Source: Sthenelais limicola (lineage: Eukaryota > Annelida > Polychaeta > Phyllodocida > Sigalionidae). Taken from it: a DNA stretch of 64,000 nt. The DNA is taken from positions 110,050,582 to 110,114,581 of the forward strand of contig OW804097.1 of NCBI GenBank assembly GCA_942159475.1. Direction: 5' to 3'. Shown piece after piece: positions 1 to 11,184 of the stretch (position 1 is the first letter of the stretch; every line of letters begins with the position of its first letter). Position numbers and translations under genes: made by a program. The notes under the pieces are model-generated. The model was not told the origin of the DNA, searched no databases, and saw nothing but the letters and a program-made list of their open reading frames with translations.

Positions 1-92
1 TGGACATAATATAACAATTGAATGAATATAAAACATTTTTTAAATGACTGACTTTGACCTTTCATGGTTTTTTTTCCTCATAAGGCATATAT

Positions 93-470
93 GTGATGTG
101 TTTCAGGAAAATGAGTCATAAGTGGCAAAAATGATATTTTTCAAAGTGTTTTTATCACAAGATCACATTATTGGAATGTTCTAATTTTTAGGCAGTTCAT
201 CGCCTATAGCTATATCAATCGATGTCTGAAATATGAGGACAATCTATGTAATATATCCTTTCGTTTTAAAGGTCCTCATATTGACTACATTTAGTAACTA
301 TACTGTTTATTGACTCCCAGAAATATTGGAAACTTTTTTTTTTCAAAAACGAAAATATCAAACTTAAAATCTAGAAATACTTATTAGACTATTAGACTGT
401 TTACTATCATTGAAATCGACTTGATCTCATCTTTTCAAATATAATGATATCTAAAATTTCTCAACATTGT
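93..470 (+). mobile_element. MITE family 2 copy (AGGAAAATGAGTCATAAGT end)
   Basis: The left end reads as a variant of CAGGAAAATGAGTCATAAGT. The body resembles the fuller copy at 41493-41859, including the shared stretch with TTGATCTCATCTTTTCAAAT. The right terminus is degraded. It is absent from the matching position of duplication copy B. No coding sequence is seen. The family is non-autonomous and I cannot name its superfamily. Confidence 0.55.
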
Positions 471-1699
471 AACTTTAGGGGTTGTCTAGCCAATATCTTG
501 AAGCCAATAATAACCAGGTCATGCACCCATTGGGTCACCTAGGTGTTCCGTTTAGGTGACCTCATTAGGTCACTCACCTCCATGCTTACAGGTATGTGGT
601 AACCTGGAGTTTATCACGCCATTCCTTTATACTACTCATCCCATCAGAGTTTCTTTTGCCATTTTTGATCAGAATTATATACATAACATTTTCAAAATGA
701 CAAAATAAATACAATGTTTTGTATACTAAGAAGATAACTAATAGTCCCTTCCTGAATATTTGGAGCCTTTTGTTGGGGTTGGTTACCAATGCGTAAACAG
801 CACAGGATCCCAAAGACACATAACATAATTTGGGCGGCCATATTGAAAATATGGCTTGGCAATATAATTATGCTAAAACGTTATAAAAGATTAATAAAAG
901 GGTTTTAAATCTGATCAAAGTATTTTTTTAATCAAGATTCATTAGAGACTTGAACGCATCGAAAACAGCATGGTAGTAGCTTAGATGTGACCATGTATAA
1001 TGGTATGTAAGCCTATAGCAAGCAATCAATATTATCACTTTTCTCAAGTCCTTCCCAGTACAAATAGACCAGAAACTTACTTTGAATAGGTATTGCCTTT
1101 TCCATACAATATTAAGGGCAATAAGCATTATTAAGAGCATCGTAGTATAGGCCTATGATAGGACCTGCAGTGAGTGCACTGCAAACACCACAGTTGGCCA
1201 GCTGGTCATGGCAATCGACAAGCAGGGGTGTTGTAAAGTATCTATATATATTATTATTGTAAAAGCCCTAGTCCACTAAGCTGAGAATCGCATGAGAATC
1301 GCCTTAGTGGACTCTGGCCTTATCTCAAAAATTGTGATTACAAAACTGCTGGAGAGATGGCCAAGATTATTTAGGTGGCCATGCTTTGGCATAGTGGGAC
1401 ACCATTTCACTATCTTTCATGACGACTTAAATACTTTCAGTTCACCTCAGGATGGAATTTAAGTCTGCTCAATGACAAAATTGTGACTCAAAATGTTGTC
1501 TACAGAAAAATAATAATAATAATAAAACAACTAATTTCTAATGTGTGACAAGTCATTTTACTACTACTATTATATAATAGCTGTACACATACATATAGGA
1601 GCATAAATCTTTCTGTTCCTTTGCCTCAGGCTTGAACCGACTGTATAGATCTATCTCACTTAAATCTGTCCCCACTACTCTGTTAAGACTAAGGTACTA

Positions 1700-1813
1700 A
1701 GTTGCACACAGAGGTTGAAAGAGAAAGTTTGCGGAAGAGGGAAGGAGGACATGTGAAGTTGTGGGCCCACTGACCAACTAGCAAATTCGGTGTGTAGCAC
1801 AGGTATTTGCTAG
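1700..1813 (+). mobile_element. Helitron-like 3' end
   Basis: The segment ends in an imperfect hairpin built from AGCAAAT and ATTTGCT, followed by CTAG and then T, as expected for a Helitron 3' end. The same end is present in copy B at about 29525, so this insertion predates the duplication. The 5' end was not located. Confidence 0.5.
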
Positions 1814-2580
1814 TTATACATCAATTCTTTGCTTAGGGGTGACTTCAAAATAGTGTTGGCACTTTTTCAGTGCCAGGGTCGCGACCAAACTTCACTGTAG
1901 TTTTGAGAACTAAGTGCCGACCAGGAATCTCCAGAGTTACCAGGAAGCGACCAGACCTGGACGTGACTTGGTTGTGGCAGATATATGTACTTTTCACTCA
2001 GCTGGACCTATGTTCCTACTTTGGATGCAACCATAGATGCAGCCGTCACGGCCACCACAACCCTATTTTGACATCATCCCTTAAACATACCCTTAGAAAC
2101 ACTTTTTATTTGTCAAACTTCCTTTTGTGTCTCCTATCTCTCAAAAAAAACAGAACTTTGAATATTACAAATATATGGGTAAAAGTTGTTTATTTCTCAT
2201 TTCCCTACTGAGAACTGAACCTGATGAAATAGCTAAAATCACCTCCGAATAAGAGTTTTAGACAAAAATACAAAAATCTGTTTTTATAGACATATGGCAA
2301 CCATAATTTAGCAGAATTATTAAACAAGAACATCCGCATGCAAATTTACCCACCCCTTTTATGCATAAGTTAATACCATATGTAAATGCACTATCAGGAG
2401 CTCCCATAAATGGGACCTGGTGCTATAAACAGGATCTGGTGACATTTACAATGCCATGTTAGCATGCAAATTTCACATAAAGTGGATACTCAACTTTACA
2501 ATACCTGGTGGCTGGGTGGTGAGGCTGGGCATCTAGGAAAGTAGGAGTCTCAGGTCCAGGTGTAGGCAGTCATACATCTT

Positions 2581-2596
2581 TCATTTGCTTTTTCAG
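2581..2596 (+). other. Probable 3' splice site of a 5'UTR intron
   Basis: A T-rich tract ending in TTTTTCAG lies about 100 bp before the likely start codon and is conserved in copy B (ending 30272). It suggests that the FKRP-like mRNA is spliced in its 5'UTR although its coding region is a single exon. The upstream exon was not identified. Confidence 0.45.
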
Positions 2597-2700
2597 GACC
2601 TTAGAACCTGTGAATCCAGGGCTGGATGAATACAGGAGCAGATCCAGGGATCGGTATCACATCCATCAGAATAAGTACATTCATCAACTTTACCATCAAC

Positions 2701-4554
2701 ATGGCCTCAGCCAAGGCCATCAAAATCCTGATTGTATGGTATGCTGCTGTCCAGATCATTGTCCTTCTCTTTATGCTTCAACAGTCTCTCAGCAACAATG
2801 AAGATGATAGCAAAACGCCTATCAATGAGGTGATACTTGGAATGTTGTACGAGGCTTGTAGGTTAACTTCTGATGTGACTGTCACAGAAAGCCAACACAA
2901 CTTACTGATGAATCTTAGATACACTTTACAGTTTACTGTAGATAACTGGGAAAATAATAAAGTAAACATATTGTCTCCATCAAGTCTGATCCAAAATGTA
3001 GAAGAAGGGAATGAAAAGTCAAGGAAAGCTGGTATAATGGCTAAACTCAAAACCACTTCAAAACAGCCAGTTTTAACAACTAGGTCTCCAGCTGAGGCAG
3101 TAAATGCTCACCCAGAATTAATATTTTGTCCATTTATGTGGCCAAACAGCATGATTTCCTATATACCAATCAAGAATTGCACCCTTAAGGTCACCAAGGT
3201 AGAAGATGTCACCACAGTATTGCTTAATTTTATGACATACCCAAATCCCCAGACAGTTCAACAGGTTATAAATGATTTAAATGAAGTGCATCCTGATATT
3301 ACTGTCCTAGCTGCTTGGCCTAAAGGCCACACTTTACCATTTGCACAAATGTCCAAATTGAGATTTGTGACTTTTAGTCAGTCAGAAAAGGCCAGTGCAG
3401 TATGGGGAGGCTTAGTGGGAAAAGTCACCACCACATATACACTTATTGCCAGGGATGTTAATTTCATGGATTCAGACATTCAACTTGAGCGAATACTAAG
3501 GGTAATGACCAATCTCTCAGAGGATACACTCATTGGAGCTGCGTCTCGTACACCAGATGGGCGTTGGAGGATGGGATGTGACCAAATGAGTCTGCAGAAC
3601 TATACACTTGCTTTTAAAAGTGGTTACCATCAGTCCACACATGATGGTTGCCTTCATTGTGATTACCCTAGTGGGCCTTTCATTGGCAAAACAGAATTTC
3701 TTGACTTTAGCAAAGTTCCTCTAAAGGATGATGTGGCAGTGTTTGTAAACTTCTTTGTTGCAAAGAGGAAAAGCAAAGTTGGAGTTTATGTGTGTCCTGA
3801 TGCAATGTTTCATGTAAATGACAATAAAGAGAAAGAAAGGACTGTTGATTACTGGGTGGAAACAGGCAAGCAGTTAAAAATTGAATTTGTGAGGATAAAC
3901 GAGGACAAAATAAGGCTACCATGTGAAAAAGTTGGTCTTAAATGTACCCCATCCTGTTTCAAAGGAGTTGCCAATCCACCATGTTGCCTGAAAATGCTGA
4001 GTGATGAATTGGCTGTTTTATTTGATGAGTGCAAAAAAAAGCATCTTTATTGCCAGCTCAGGTATGGTAATCTGATTGGTGCAGTGAAATTGAGCAGTAC
4101 TTTGCCCTGGGAACTAGATGGGGATTTCTATGTCCTTGAAAACAATCACACAACATTCAGAGCTATTCGCCCTCCTCGTTTCTCAGTCTCTGGATTCAAT
4201 CCTGTCAATTTCAGAAGGAAAGGATCACCTTGGAGGACTGAAGTATTTAAAATGCCTGATAAGTTAATTCAGAGTGCCTATTACATCTCCAGAGGCATGA
4301 ATGAGACCCTTGTTAATGTAGATGGACATTGGATTCCAACATTGAGAAATCCTGGAAGGCAAATCATGAGGGAATATGAGATGAGTGTTTACAAACATGC
4401 AGAACATAATCGTTTCTATGGGAAAAGGCACTACACAAGATATTCTGAAAGAAAATTCCTCAAATGCCCAAGACCTGGGTTCCATGGCTGTCTAGATTTA
4501 TATAAATCTGATGGCAATATTCAATTTCATCAAGATTGGTTTGACTCTTTCTAA
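2701..4554 (+). CDS. FKRP-like LicD-family transferase, copy A
   Basis: This single-exon gene encodes 617 aa. Residues about 7-28 form a hydrophobic signal anchor, so this is a type II Golgi/ER-lumen protein. A stem follows, then a GT-like region with an MDSD motif, and a C-terminal region resembling fukutin-related protein: cysteines at about 408, 415 and 428-429 (NPPCC), RYGNLIGA, then PWELDGD with a DxD at about 473-475. FKRP adds ribitol-5-phosphate to alpha-dystroglycan O-mannose glycans using a zinc-binding cysteine set and a DxD cluster; that is family knowledge. The substrate here is unknown. Several N-x-S/T sites are present. The frame opens at an ATG at 2626, but the ATG at 2701 has A at -3 and G at +4 and places the anchor at the N terminus, so I prefer it. 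It is longer than human FKRP (495 aa), mainly in the stem, and a diverged paralogous function is possible. Confidence 0.82.
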   Translation: MASAKAIKILIVWYAAVQIIVLLFMLQQSLSNNEDDSKTPINEVILGMLYEACRLTSDVTVTESQHNLLMNLRYTLQFTVDNWENNKVNILSPSSLIQNVEEGNEKSRKAGIMAKLKTTSKQPVLTTRSPAEAVNAHPELIFCPFMWPNSMISYIPIKNCTLKVTKVEDVTTVLLNFMTYPNPQTVQQVINDLNEVHPDITVLAAWPKGHTLPFAQMSKLRFVTFSQSEKASAVWGGLVGKVTTTYTLIARDVNFMDSDIQLERILRVMTNLSEDTLIGAASRTPDGRWRMGCDQMSLQNYTLAFKSGYHQSTHDGCLHCDYPSGPFIGKTEFLDFSKVPLKDDVAVFVNFFVAKRKSKVGVYVCPDAMFHVNDNKEKERTVDYWVETGKQLKIEFVRINEDKIRLPCEKVGLKCTPSCFKGVANPPCCLKMLSDELAVLFDECKKKHLYCQLRYGNLIGAVKLSSTLPWELDGDFYVLENNHTTFRAIRPPRFSVSGFNPVNFRRKGSPWRTEVFKMPDKLIQSAYYISRGMNETLVNVDGHWIPTLRNPGRQIMREYEMSVYKHAEHNRFYGKRHYTRYSERKFLKCPRPGFHGCLDLYKSDGNIQFHQDWFDSF

Positions 4555-4738
4555 AGATTATCAATCAATAGTGAATTCACACACCATGGTGGTTAGAGTA
4601 GTGTAGTAATCTGTATAATATACAGGAAGAGGGGTTTCTTGGTCTCACATGTTCTCAGAATTGGTTGTTTTACCAACCTTTTTACTGATATGTAGAGCTC
4701 TGTCCACCCTCTATGGAGGATGTCATATGTGGTTTGTG

Positions 4739-5010
4739 AAGGTATCTTGGGTGGAAATTTGATTTTGAAGCCTTTTTTAGATTTTTAGTTGTATTCTATA
4801 CAACTATTTTTAGCCAGGAAAAGTTTGGGAAGCCTGTTGGGAGAGCGGGAGGGAGGACTGATCACATGACTGTCTCTTGAAAGTAAACGTAATGACATCA
4901 TGCATTTGATAGCCCATGGGAGATGGAAGGGGGAAGGTAGGGAGAAGAAGAGAGTTAGGAGTGAAGGTATCTTGGGTGAAAATGTGATTTTGAAGCTTTT
5001 TTTAAATTGG
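4739..5010 (+). repeat. Local imperfect direct repeat downstream of FKRP-like copy A
   Basis: A segment beginning GAAGGTATCTTGGGTG at about 4739 recurs at about 4963, each followed by a similar GATTTTGAAGC stretch. Copy B shows only the first of the two. Confidence 0.6.
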
Positions 5011-5078
5011 GACCTCCACAATCTATTTATAGCCTGGGAAAGCCCCTGTGAGATACCACGTCATTTGCCACTACATGC

Positions 5079-5406
5079 AGAGGAGTGGGAGAGTGAAGAA
5101 GAGGGGTGGGGGAGGTTGGAGGTATTGGAGAGGGGGAGGGGAGCGAGAGGTTGTAGGAGGGTAGAGTGAGGAACAGGGAGAGGGTGGGGAAATAGGAGAG
5201 GGGGAGAGGGAGGGAATGAAGAGGGAGAGGGAAAAGAGGGAAGGGAGAGGATGTAGGGGAAGGGAGAGAGGGGAGGGAGAGAAAGCGAGGAGGGAGAGCA
5301 TGAGGGATGAGGAATCGGAGATGGGGTTGGGAGAGAAAAACAGGTATGAGAGACAGAGAAGAGGCGGAGGGAAAAGAGGAAATGTGGGAAATGTGGGGGG
5401 AGATTG
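5079..5406 (+). repeat. GA-rich (polypurine) tract
   Basis: More than 300 bases of the plus strand are almost all purine, mostly GGGAGAG and GAGGGAG variants, with few pyrimidine interruptions. ORFs here are low-complexity and not credible genes. Such tracts can form triplex structures. Confidence 0.85.
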
Positions 5407-5408
5407 GG

Positions 5409-5436
5409 ACCGTCCAGAGGACGGGTACTTTGCTAG
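5409..5436 (+). mobile_element. Helitron-like 3' terminus
   Basis: A short hairpin (CCGTCC / GGACGG) is followed by TTTGCTAG and then T, as in other Helitron-like ends in this window. The polypurine tract may be part of this element. The 5' end is not located. Confidence 0.5.
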
Positions 5437-6691
5437 TTAGACATAATTCTTGTAACGTTTACGTCCATCATGTGTTGGTATTTCGCCCCAATTTCACCCC
5501 ATAGTAGCCTGCTTGCCAATAGCTTTTAACATTCATCCTTTGGTCTAGTTTAGGTTTAAATTTCTTCATTGTTACCATGAGGGTCTGAGAAGAATTGTGT
5601 AATCAGGAGGGGGAGGGGAATGAGGAGAGGGCGAAGTTAGTCTAGAGTAACCCTTAAAACTTAAAATCATGCATCAGGGTAACTGAGCCTTCAGTGTGTA
5701 TATTGAGCACACCCACCTCGCCAGGGCAATCCGCCAAATTCTTGCTACCTCCCTCTCTAAGGGATCCCTTATGGCATCAGTTCAGTTCAACCAATTAAAA
5801 GATTTTCAATTTTTCCTAACTGTTTTTCTATTCTGATATTGTCTATTTCTATACATCTATTGCTCTTGCTACTCTGCGATATTAATATATAATTATTGTA
5901 TCTGTGGATATCATGGGGAATATGAATAAACAGCTTTGGCTGTTTTTGCCAAAACGTTTTCCTTAGTATTCTTCATTATTCCTCTAGCGTTGTGGTCACA
6001 TACCAAACATAGCAAAAGCCTATCTACAAAAGAAGCCTCAGTCATTTCCAAGCAGGAGCAGAAGGGAACTTGCCATGGACTGCCGAAACATATCGGCAGT
6101 AAATTAAAAAAGCCAGTATAGGACTAATCTTTCATGCTAAGTCATTACCTTAACAGTATTTTGGTTTTTTTTGTTTTTAAAAAGGTTTTATTCAAGCATA
6201 ACCTGCCATCGTGGCTCATACAACTCTAAGGCATAGTTAACATTGTGTCCCTTATTTTTGTAGTTTTTTTGTTATTTTCTATATTTTCATTTCTCTCAGC
6301 GGACTGTCACAATCATAAGAAGGATATTCAAACTTCAACATTGAAGACCAACACATCTTCTATAACAAAAGGAAATCAAACACATCACACAGATGACAAA
6401 TATTCGACTTCTTCAAGAAGTTTTCTCCACTGCTTAATATACGATTTTTCTAGCCCTTGTATGGTTACATTATAATCCAACATCCTCATATTCAAGATGG
6501 TTTCATTATAAAATGCTGCAAATTCAATTTCATTATCATAGTGTTTACAACTTCATTTTTATTTCCTATATAATCAATTAAAGAACATTTTATGCTAAGC
6601 AACTAGCGATTGACAATTAACAATATAACCATCATCCAAGCTAAACACAGAGCAGCTTCTCATCTCTCTAATCTCTTCTGAGGAGGGAGAG
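5437..6691. other. Intergenic, nothing recognised
   Basis: AT-rich sequence with only short, low-complexity ORFs. No gene or complete repeat was recognised. Confidence 0.6.
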
Positions 6692-6860
6692 GTTAGAAAA
6701 GTCAATCATAAAGTCTGGAAAGTCAAAATAGTCCATCGTTAAGTCAGAATAGACAATCAGGAAGTCAGTCGGAAAGTCAGAAAAGTCAATCGGAAAGTTG
6801 AAATAGTCAATCAAAAAGTTGAAATAGTCAATCAAAAAGTAAGAATAGTCAATTAGTCCA
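6692..6860. repeat. Minisatellite, units of about 21-26 bp
   Basis: Degenerate tandem copies of AATAGTCAATCAAAAAGTTGA and relatives fill this stretch. The last copies on the right are nearly identical, with a 21-bp period. Minus-strand translation gives repetitive D/F/I/Y residues and is not a gene. Confidence 0.85.
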
Positions 6861-8427
6861 GCTGTTAAGCAACGCATTTTGGCTCTATTGTTCATTTTAT
6901 GATAAAAGCATAAATGTTGGTACAATGGTAGTTAATTATGTATAGATTAATATCAGAGGTAGACCCAACTCATCCGGGCCCCAAATCCAAGATGGCCGCC
7001 ATTTTCATGTTCTTTTTTTCGCTTCTGTGGTCATAATTCAACACCACTTGGAGATAAAAACTAAATGTCAATTAAGCATTTGTAGAGCATGAAATTACCT
7101 TTCTAATTATATCAAAATTGTTCTTCTACTCTTATTATTTGATTTTTTATCAATTTCCAAAAATTGACTAAAAATTACACTTTCGGTCGGGTAGCAAATT
7201 AACACTCCTGGATATCATATTTCTCCCCACACAAAACCTAAAATATTTCTACAGCTAATAGCACTAACAATCAGCTTCAATTTGGCATATAATACATGCA
7301 GTTCCTACGATAATATCTATTTTTTAATAATTGTTGTAATAAAAATGTCTATGTATTGTTTTCATGTTAAAACGCATCATGTCACCATCTCCGAATATCA
7401 TCATCAGTGATACATAGCCTACCAGTCAGCCTATCCCATTTAACCATCCAGATACTAGGGCTATGATGACATCAATAGCCAGGTAGACACTGACCAATCA
7501 CAGCTGGTCACCAGTTAAAGCTAGGATCCCATAAGCGCAGAATCTATGTGGTATCTGAATGTGACATCTGAATGTGGAATGCAGCATCAAGATGTTCGCT
7601 AGAAAATGTACAATTCGCCTTCTCCAATCGTCGCAAATATCTCAAATTTAAGGCAAAAATAATGTGGCCAATTCCACCAATTTGACAACATTTGGCCCCC
7701 AACCGTGGAAAGGGGTAAAATGGGCTTAAATCAAGTTAATTATCATTAATTTGATAATTTTTTTAATTGGATGGTTCTACCAACCTGTGGAACAACATTT
7801 TTGGCATTTTTAGCCCAATTTTTTTTTTTTTTAATTTCAAAATCCCATTTTGGAGGCAAAAATCGTTTTTTTAACAGCCATTAGTCCGTGGAATTGCTAA
7901 ATTTCTAAATAATCTTCAAAATTGAACATTTTTTTTATATGTTGTGATAGTAGGTTAGGTGAATATGATCTGTGTAAAAAAAAACGCAAAAAAAATCTTT
8001 TTTTTCCCCAAAAGACATCAAAAATCAAAAAAAAAATTTGTGGGTACCCCCCATGTCGTCTTCGTCACGCTGTGTGCCTAAGGTGGAATGAATAAATAAA
8101 AAAAAAAAAATATGTCAAATTTTGATGAATAATGATAGAGTGCATGGGATTATATATGTATAGAACATTAAATGTATTGATTTGGGTTTTTCTTGAATCA
8201 TGGCAGAGATCATGAGATCAGAGATCATGGCATCAAAAGGTGGTGGGTACCCTAGCCCATGTCGTCTTCGTCACACCTTTTATAGGGTTTTTAGAGGCTT
8301 ATAAGGTATAAATTTGATAACAAACTTTAAATTTGACATTTTATTATTAACTTGGCTTAATAGCAATCTATGTAGACCAAAATTAATAATTTCCGAGTAG
8401 TTTTTACATGATTTTTACTGCAAATTG
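6861..8427. other. Intergenic, AT-rich, with repeat fragments
   Basis: No gene is seen. An inverted MITE family 1 end lies at 7601-7662. The motif TGTCGTCTTCGTCAC appears near 8053 and 8257, ahead of the tandem block at 8428. Confidence 0.6.
7601..7662 (-). mobile_element. MITE family 1 fragment
   Basis: AGAAAATGTACAATTCGCCT and the following bases are the reverse complement of the right end of MITE family 1 (for example 25301-25500). The rest of the element is missing or diverged. Confidence 0.6.
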
Positions 8428-8513
8428 CTTTTGTCGTCTTCGTCACGCTTTTGTCGTCTTCGTCACGCTTTTGTCGTCTTCGTCACGTCGTCTACGTCAC
8501 GTCTGCCGTCACA
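8428..8513 (+). repeat. Short tandem repeat of CTTTTGTCGTCTTCGTCACG
   Basis: Three perfect 20-bp units (8428, 8448, 8468) are followed by shortened variants with GTCTACGTCACG and GCCGTCAC. The core also occurs singly near 8053 and 8257. Confidence 0.9.
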
Positions 8514-8703
8514 AAATGTCACAAATTATATCCCAAACACATATATAATATTAGAACCTTTATCCTTAAAAAATTTGCATCTAAATACTTGAACAGAACA
8601 GGAACAATCAATACAAGTATTCAAGTCAACTTCAAAAGGTAAACGAGGGTAATGAATGTTATATATATTCTAAATATAATGAGTTATATAATGTGTATAC
8701 ATG

Positions 8704-9306
8704 TGTAGTGAACCCCCGGATATCTCGATTACCAATCCGGGGCTGTAGGCTCTCCTACAGGTAGTTTATCAGTAAATGGTGACACTAGTTATCCAGCCCG
8801 CGATAACCTTCGTGCTATTACTTAGACAACCCAGGTTCGATTCTCCTCTCGACTAAGGGAAAGTAAAACATGGACAACGATCTCTGTTTCCGTAGCTTTA
8901 TTTCCCCCACAGTGCAATCACAAGGTACATGGTCAGCCGGGCTAACCAAGACATCTGACGGAAAGGATTTCCGGAATAGTCACAAATACAATCCGTACAA
9001 TAACAAGGTGTGTACAAGTAAATGGCAAGATGTTCTTCGTACAGGAATAAGTGATACAGGAGATACACAATACATCACAGTTATGCAATACAGTACGTAT
9101 TCTGGTCAATGCAGAAAGATGAAAGGTAATCTGTAACTAGGGTAAAGCTTACATTTCATTCAAGGTAAAAACAGAACAGATCCGAAAGGCTTGAAAGGCT
9201 GAGCGAGCGGAGCTCCAACCTTGACCTTGAAGGCCGACCCGGTTATATAAGAGTTAAAACAACAGCAAGCTATACTAGACTTGCGCTGATCCTCATATCC
9301 ACTACA
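8704..9306 (-). repeat. 3' LTR of the Gypsy element
   Basis: 603 bp, terminal inverted TGTAGTG/CACTACA, matching the LTR at 17672-18274 except A at 9173 versus G at 18141. The 88-codon ORF inside both LTRs is judged fortuitous. Confidence 0.96.
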
Positions 9307-9320
9307 ATACCCCCTCCATA
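9307..9320 (-). other. Polypurine tract of the Gypsy element
   Basis: On the minus strand GGAGGGGGTAT directly precedes the 3'LTR start TGTAGTG, the expected place for plus-strand DNA priming. Confidence 0.85.
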
Positions 9321-11184
9321 ATTTATAGATTTTTAACCCAACGGAGTAACACAATCTACAATATGTAAATTATTATAAGGCAATGTGGATATAAAATAAG
9401 TAAGAAGTAAAGCACCAATAGAGAATTAACAATGCGAATTCAAAAGTACAGGCAGGAGCAATATAGTGACCCGCGCACGTTATACAATAATCGCGACATC
9501 TCTAATTACAGCATGAGAATCATTCGGATTCAACATACTCAAACAGCCTTTGACAAGAAGGAGCTTCAGTAGACCTGCTACAGCTATATGTACAATATGT
9601 CAAGATAAAGTAATAACCTTTAGGCTGGAAAAACTTCTCACTTTCCGCACGGAAAAAAAAATTCTTTCCGGGGGGTCCGGGGTCGGTAAGCAGTTAGCAT
9701 CAGAGCATCCGTGACAAGTCCGGCATCCGTATTCATCAAGAGTCGGTTACATCAGTGACATCAGGGGTCCCCATTTCCGTTCGTCAAGGAATCAAGTCAT
9801 CATCAAGTCCGTCCGGCCATTCGTCGTCATCAAAATCTCAGTCCGTAAGTCACATCCGTGGGCATTTCGTCCCGGTTTGCACGCCCAGCACACAGTAGCT
9901 GGACCTACTTCTCCTTCTGCTCAGTGTCCTCCATTCCGTGCTCCGGAATATCGGCAGGATCAATCACTGCAGAAGTTGTAGGCCTGTCTCTTCCAGAGAT
10001 TTCCAATAATCTCCTCTTGGACGCGGATCTTGTCGTCTCTCTCTTTTAGTCCACGTCGCTGGTCTCGGTCCGGCTCATCTTGGGTCATACGGAAATCTCA
10101 CGGAAATCACACGGAAATCACACGGGATTCTCTCAGGCACTCTCAGGGGTTAAGTTGGCAGCTTTTTAGTTCTCCGATCCTATAACATAAACATTAAAGC
10201 TCTAGTCACGGGAGCGGATGCAGCCGGAACATCTATTTACACATAACTTAGGTAAAAAGTTGCCCAAAAAGACAACGGATACAACTAGTATGATCTCTCC
10301 GAGTATTCTAGTTATAAAATACACAAGCCTGAGAACATAGAATGTACCAAACAAGCTAGATAATCGAAAAATCATCGTAGCGTGGCCCGATTCATGTCCA
10401 CATCCAAGATGGCGGTTGGGTCGTAGCTTCGGTGCTCTATCTCCCACACTAGAAACACCGAAACTTACGTCTTATACTAGACGCACACCTCTGTGACAAC
10501 CATCGGTATCATGTTAAAATACCTCTCTTCCTTCCTAGCAATCATACAGAATCAATTCATACAAGTTTCATGCGACAAATCAACTCATAGAACGATCACA
10601 GTAGAAAGCGTACTTACAGGTCAGAGTCCAGGAGCAAAGTGAGCCACGAGGCGGAGCGAACTGGTGAACCCGGATGCAGCCACCTCTAGCGGCACCCTGA
10701 TGCAACGCTAGTTCACTTAACCGCCACGCTACTACAGCGCCATGCTCCCGCCACTGCCTGACGGATAATGTTACCCGGTTTTGCATGCTTAGATCAGTTA
10801 CGCTCCCCGTGACTGAGGTTTTTGACTGTACGTAAACTGACTACTTCTCCACTGAGACAGGGTGGAGGGGAATTCCAGTGAATTCACCCAACAATGACAC
10901 TGTTACTAGCAGCAATTTCAAGGTATCTAAACCAAGATTCAGAGCCAGTACACTACGGAGTGGGACCATTCCCTCAACATAGGTCTAACTGCAAGCCACT
11001 CACAGCTCTCATCTATATTTCTGGGTTACTCATCTCCGAAATTGATGTTGTTGGTTCTTTCCCGGCTACATGAGACGAGGTAGCCTCATGCACCGAATGG
11101 GACTTGCAACCTTAGTCGACTTCTCGTTGTGTTTTTAGGGTGGAGGGATCAGATCAAAATCCCCCCGGTTTGCACACAACAAGG
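9321..11184 (-). other. Gypsy internal region without a long ORF
   Basis: About 1.9 kb between the pol stop and the PPT. Only short ORFs of up to about 80 codons are present. It could be a 3' untranslated region, a decayed third gene, or captured sequence. No env signature (signal peptide, furin site or membrane anchor) was recognised. Confidence 0.7.

Larger units (their letters stand above)
1..4930 (+). repeat. Segmental duplication, copy A (FKRP-like gene plus flanks)
   Basis: The start of the window matches sequence beginning near 25158, and collinear similarity continues in blocks through the FKRP-like gene to about 4930 (matching about 32640). The left boundary may lie outside the window. 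Copy A is shorter because copy B carries several extra insertions. Copy A has a private MITE at 93-470 and about 130 bp near 2400-2530 that B lacks. Confidence 0.9.

Noticed and set aside
5079..5440. Plus- and minus-strand ORFs in the GA-rich tract
   Set aside because: They are low-complexity Arg/Glu/Gly or Pro/Ser/Leu translations of simple sequence.
6668..6925. 85-codon minus-strand ORF rich in DYF repeats
   Set aside because: It is only the translation of a tandem repeat whose unit of about 21 bp keeps the frame open.
8870..9136. 88-codon ORF present identically in both Gypsy LTRs
   Set aside because: It is duplicated only because the LTRs are duplicated, runs antisense to the element, and shows no recognisable domain.
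9321..11184. env gene of an endogenous retrovirus
   Set aside because: No long frame, signal peptide, cleavage site or membrane anchor is visible, so I call a retrotransposon without env.
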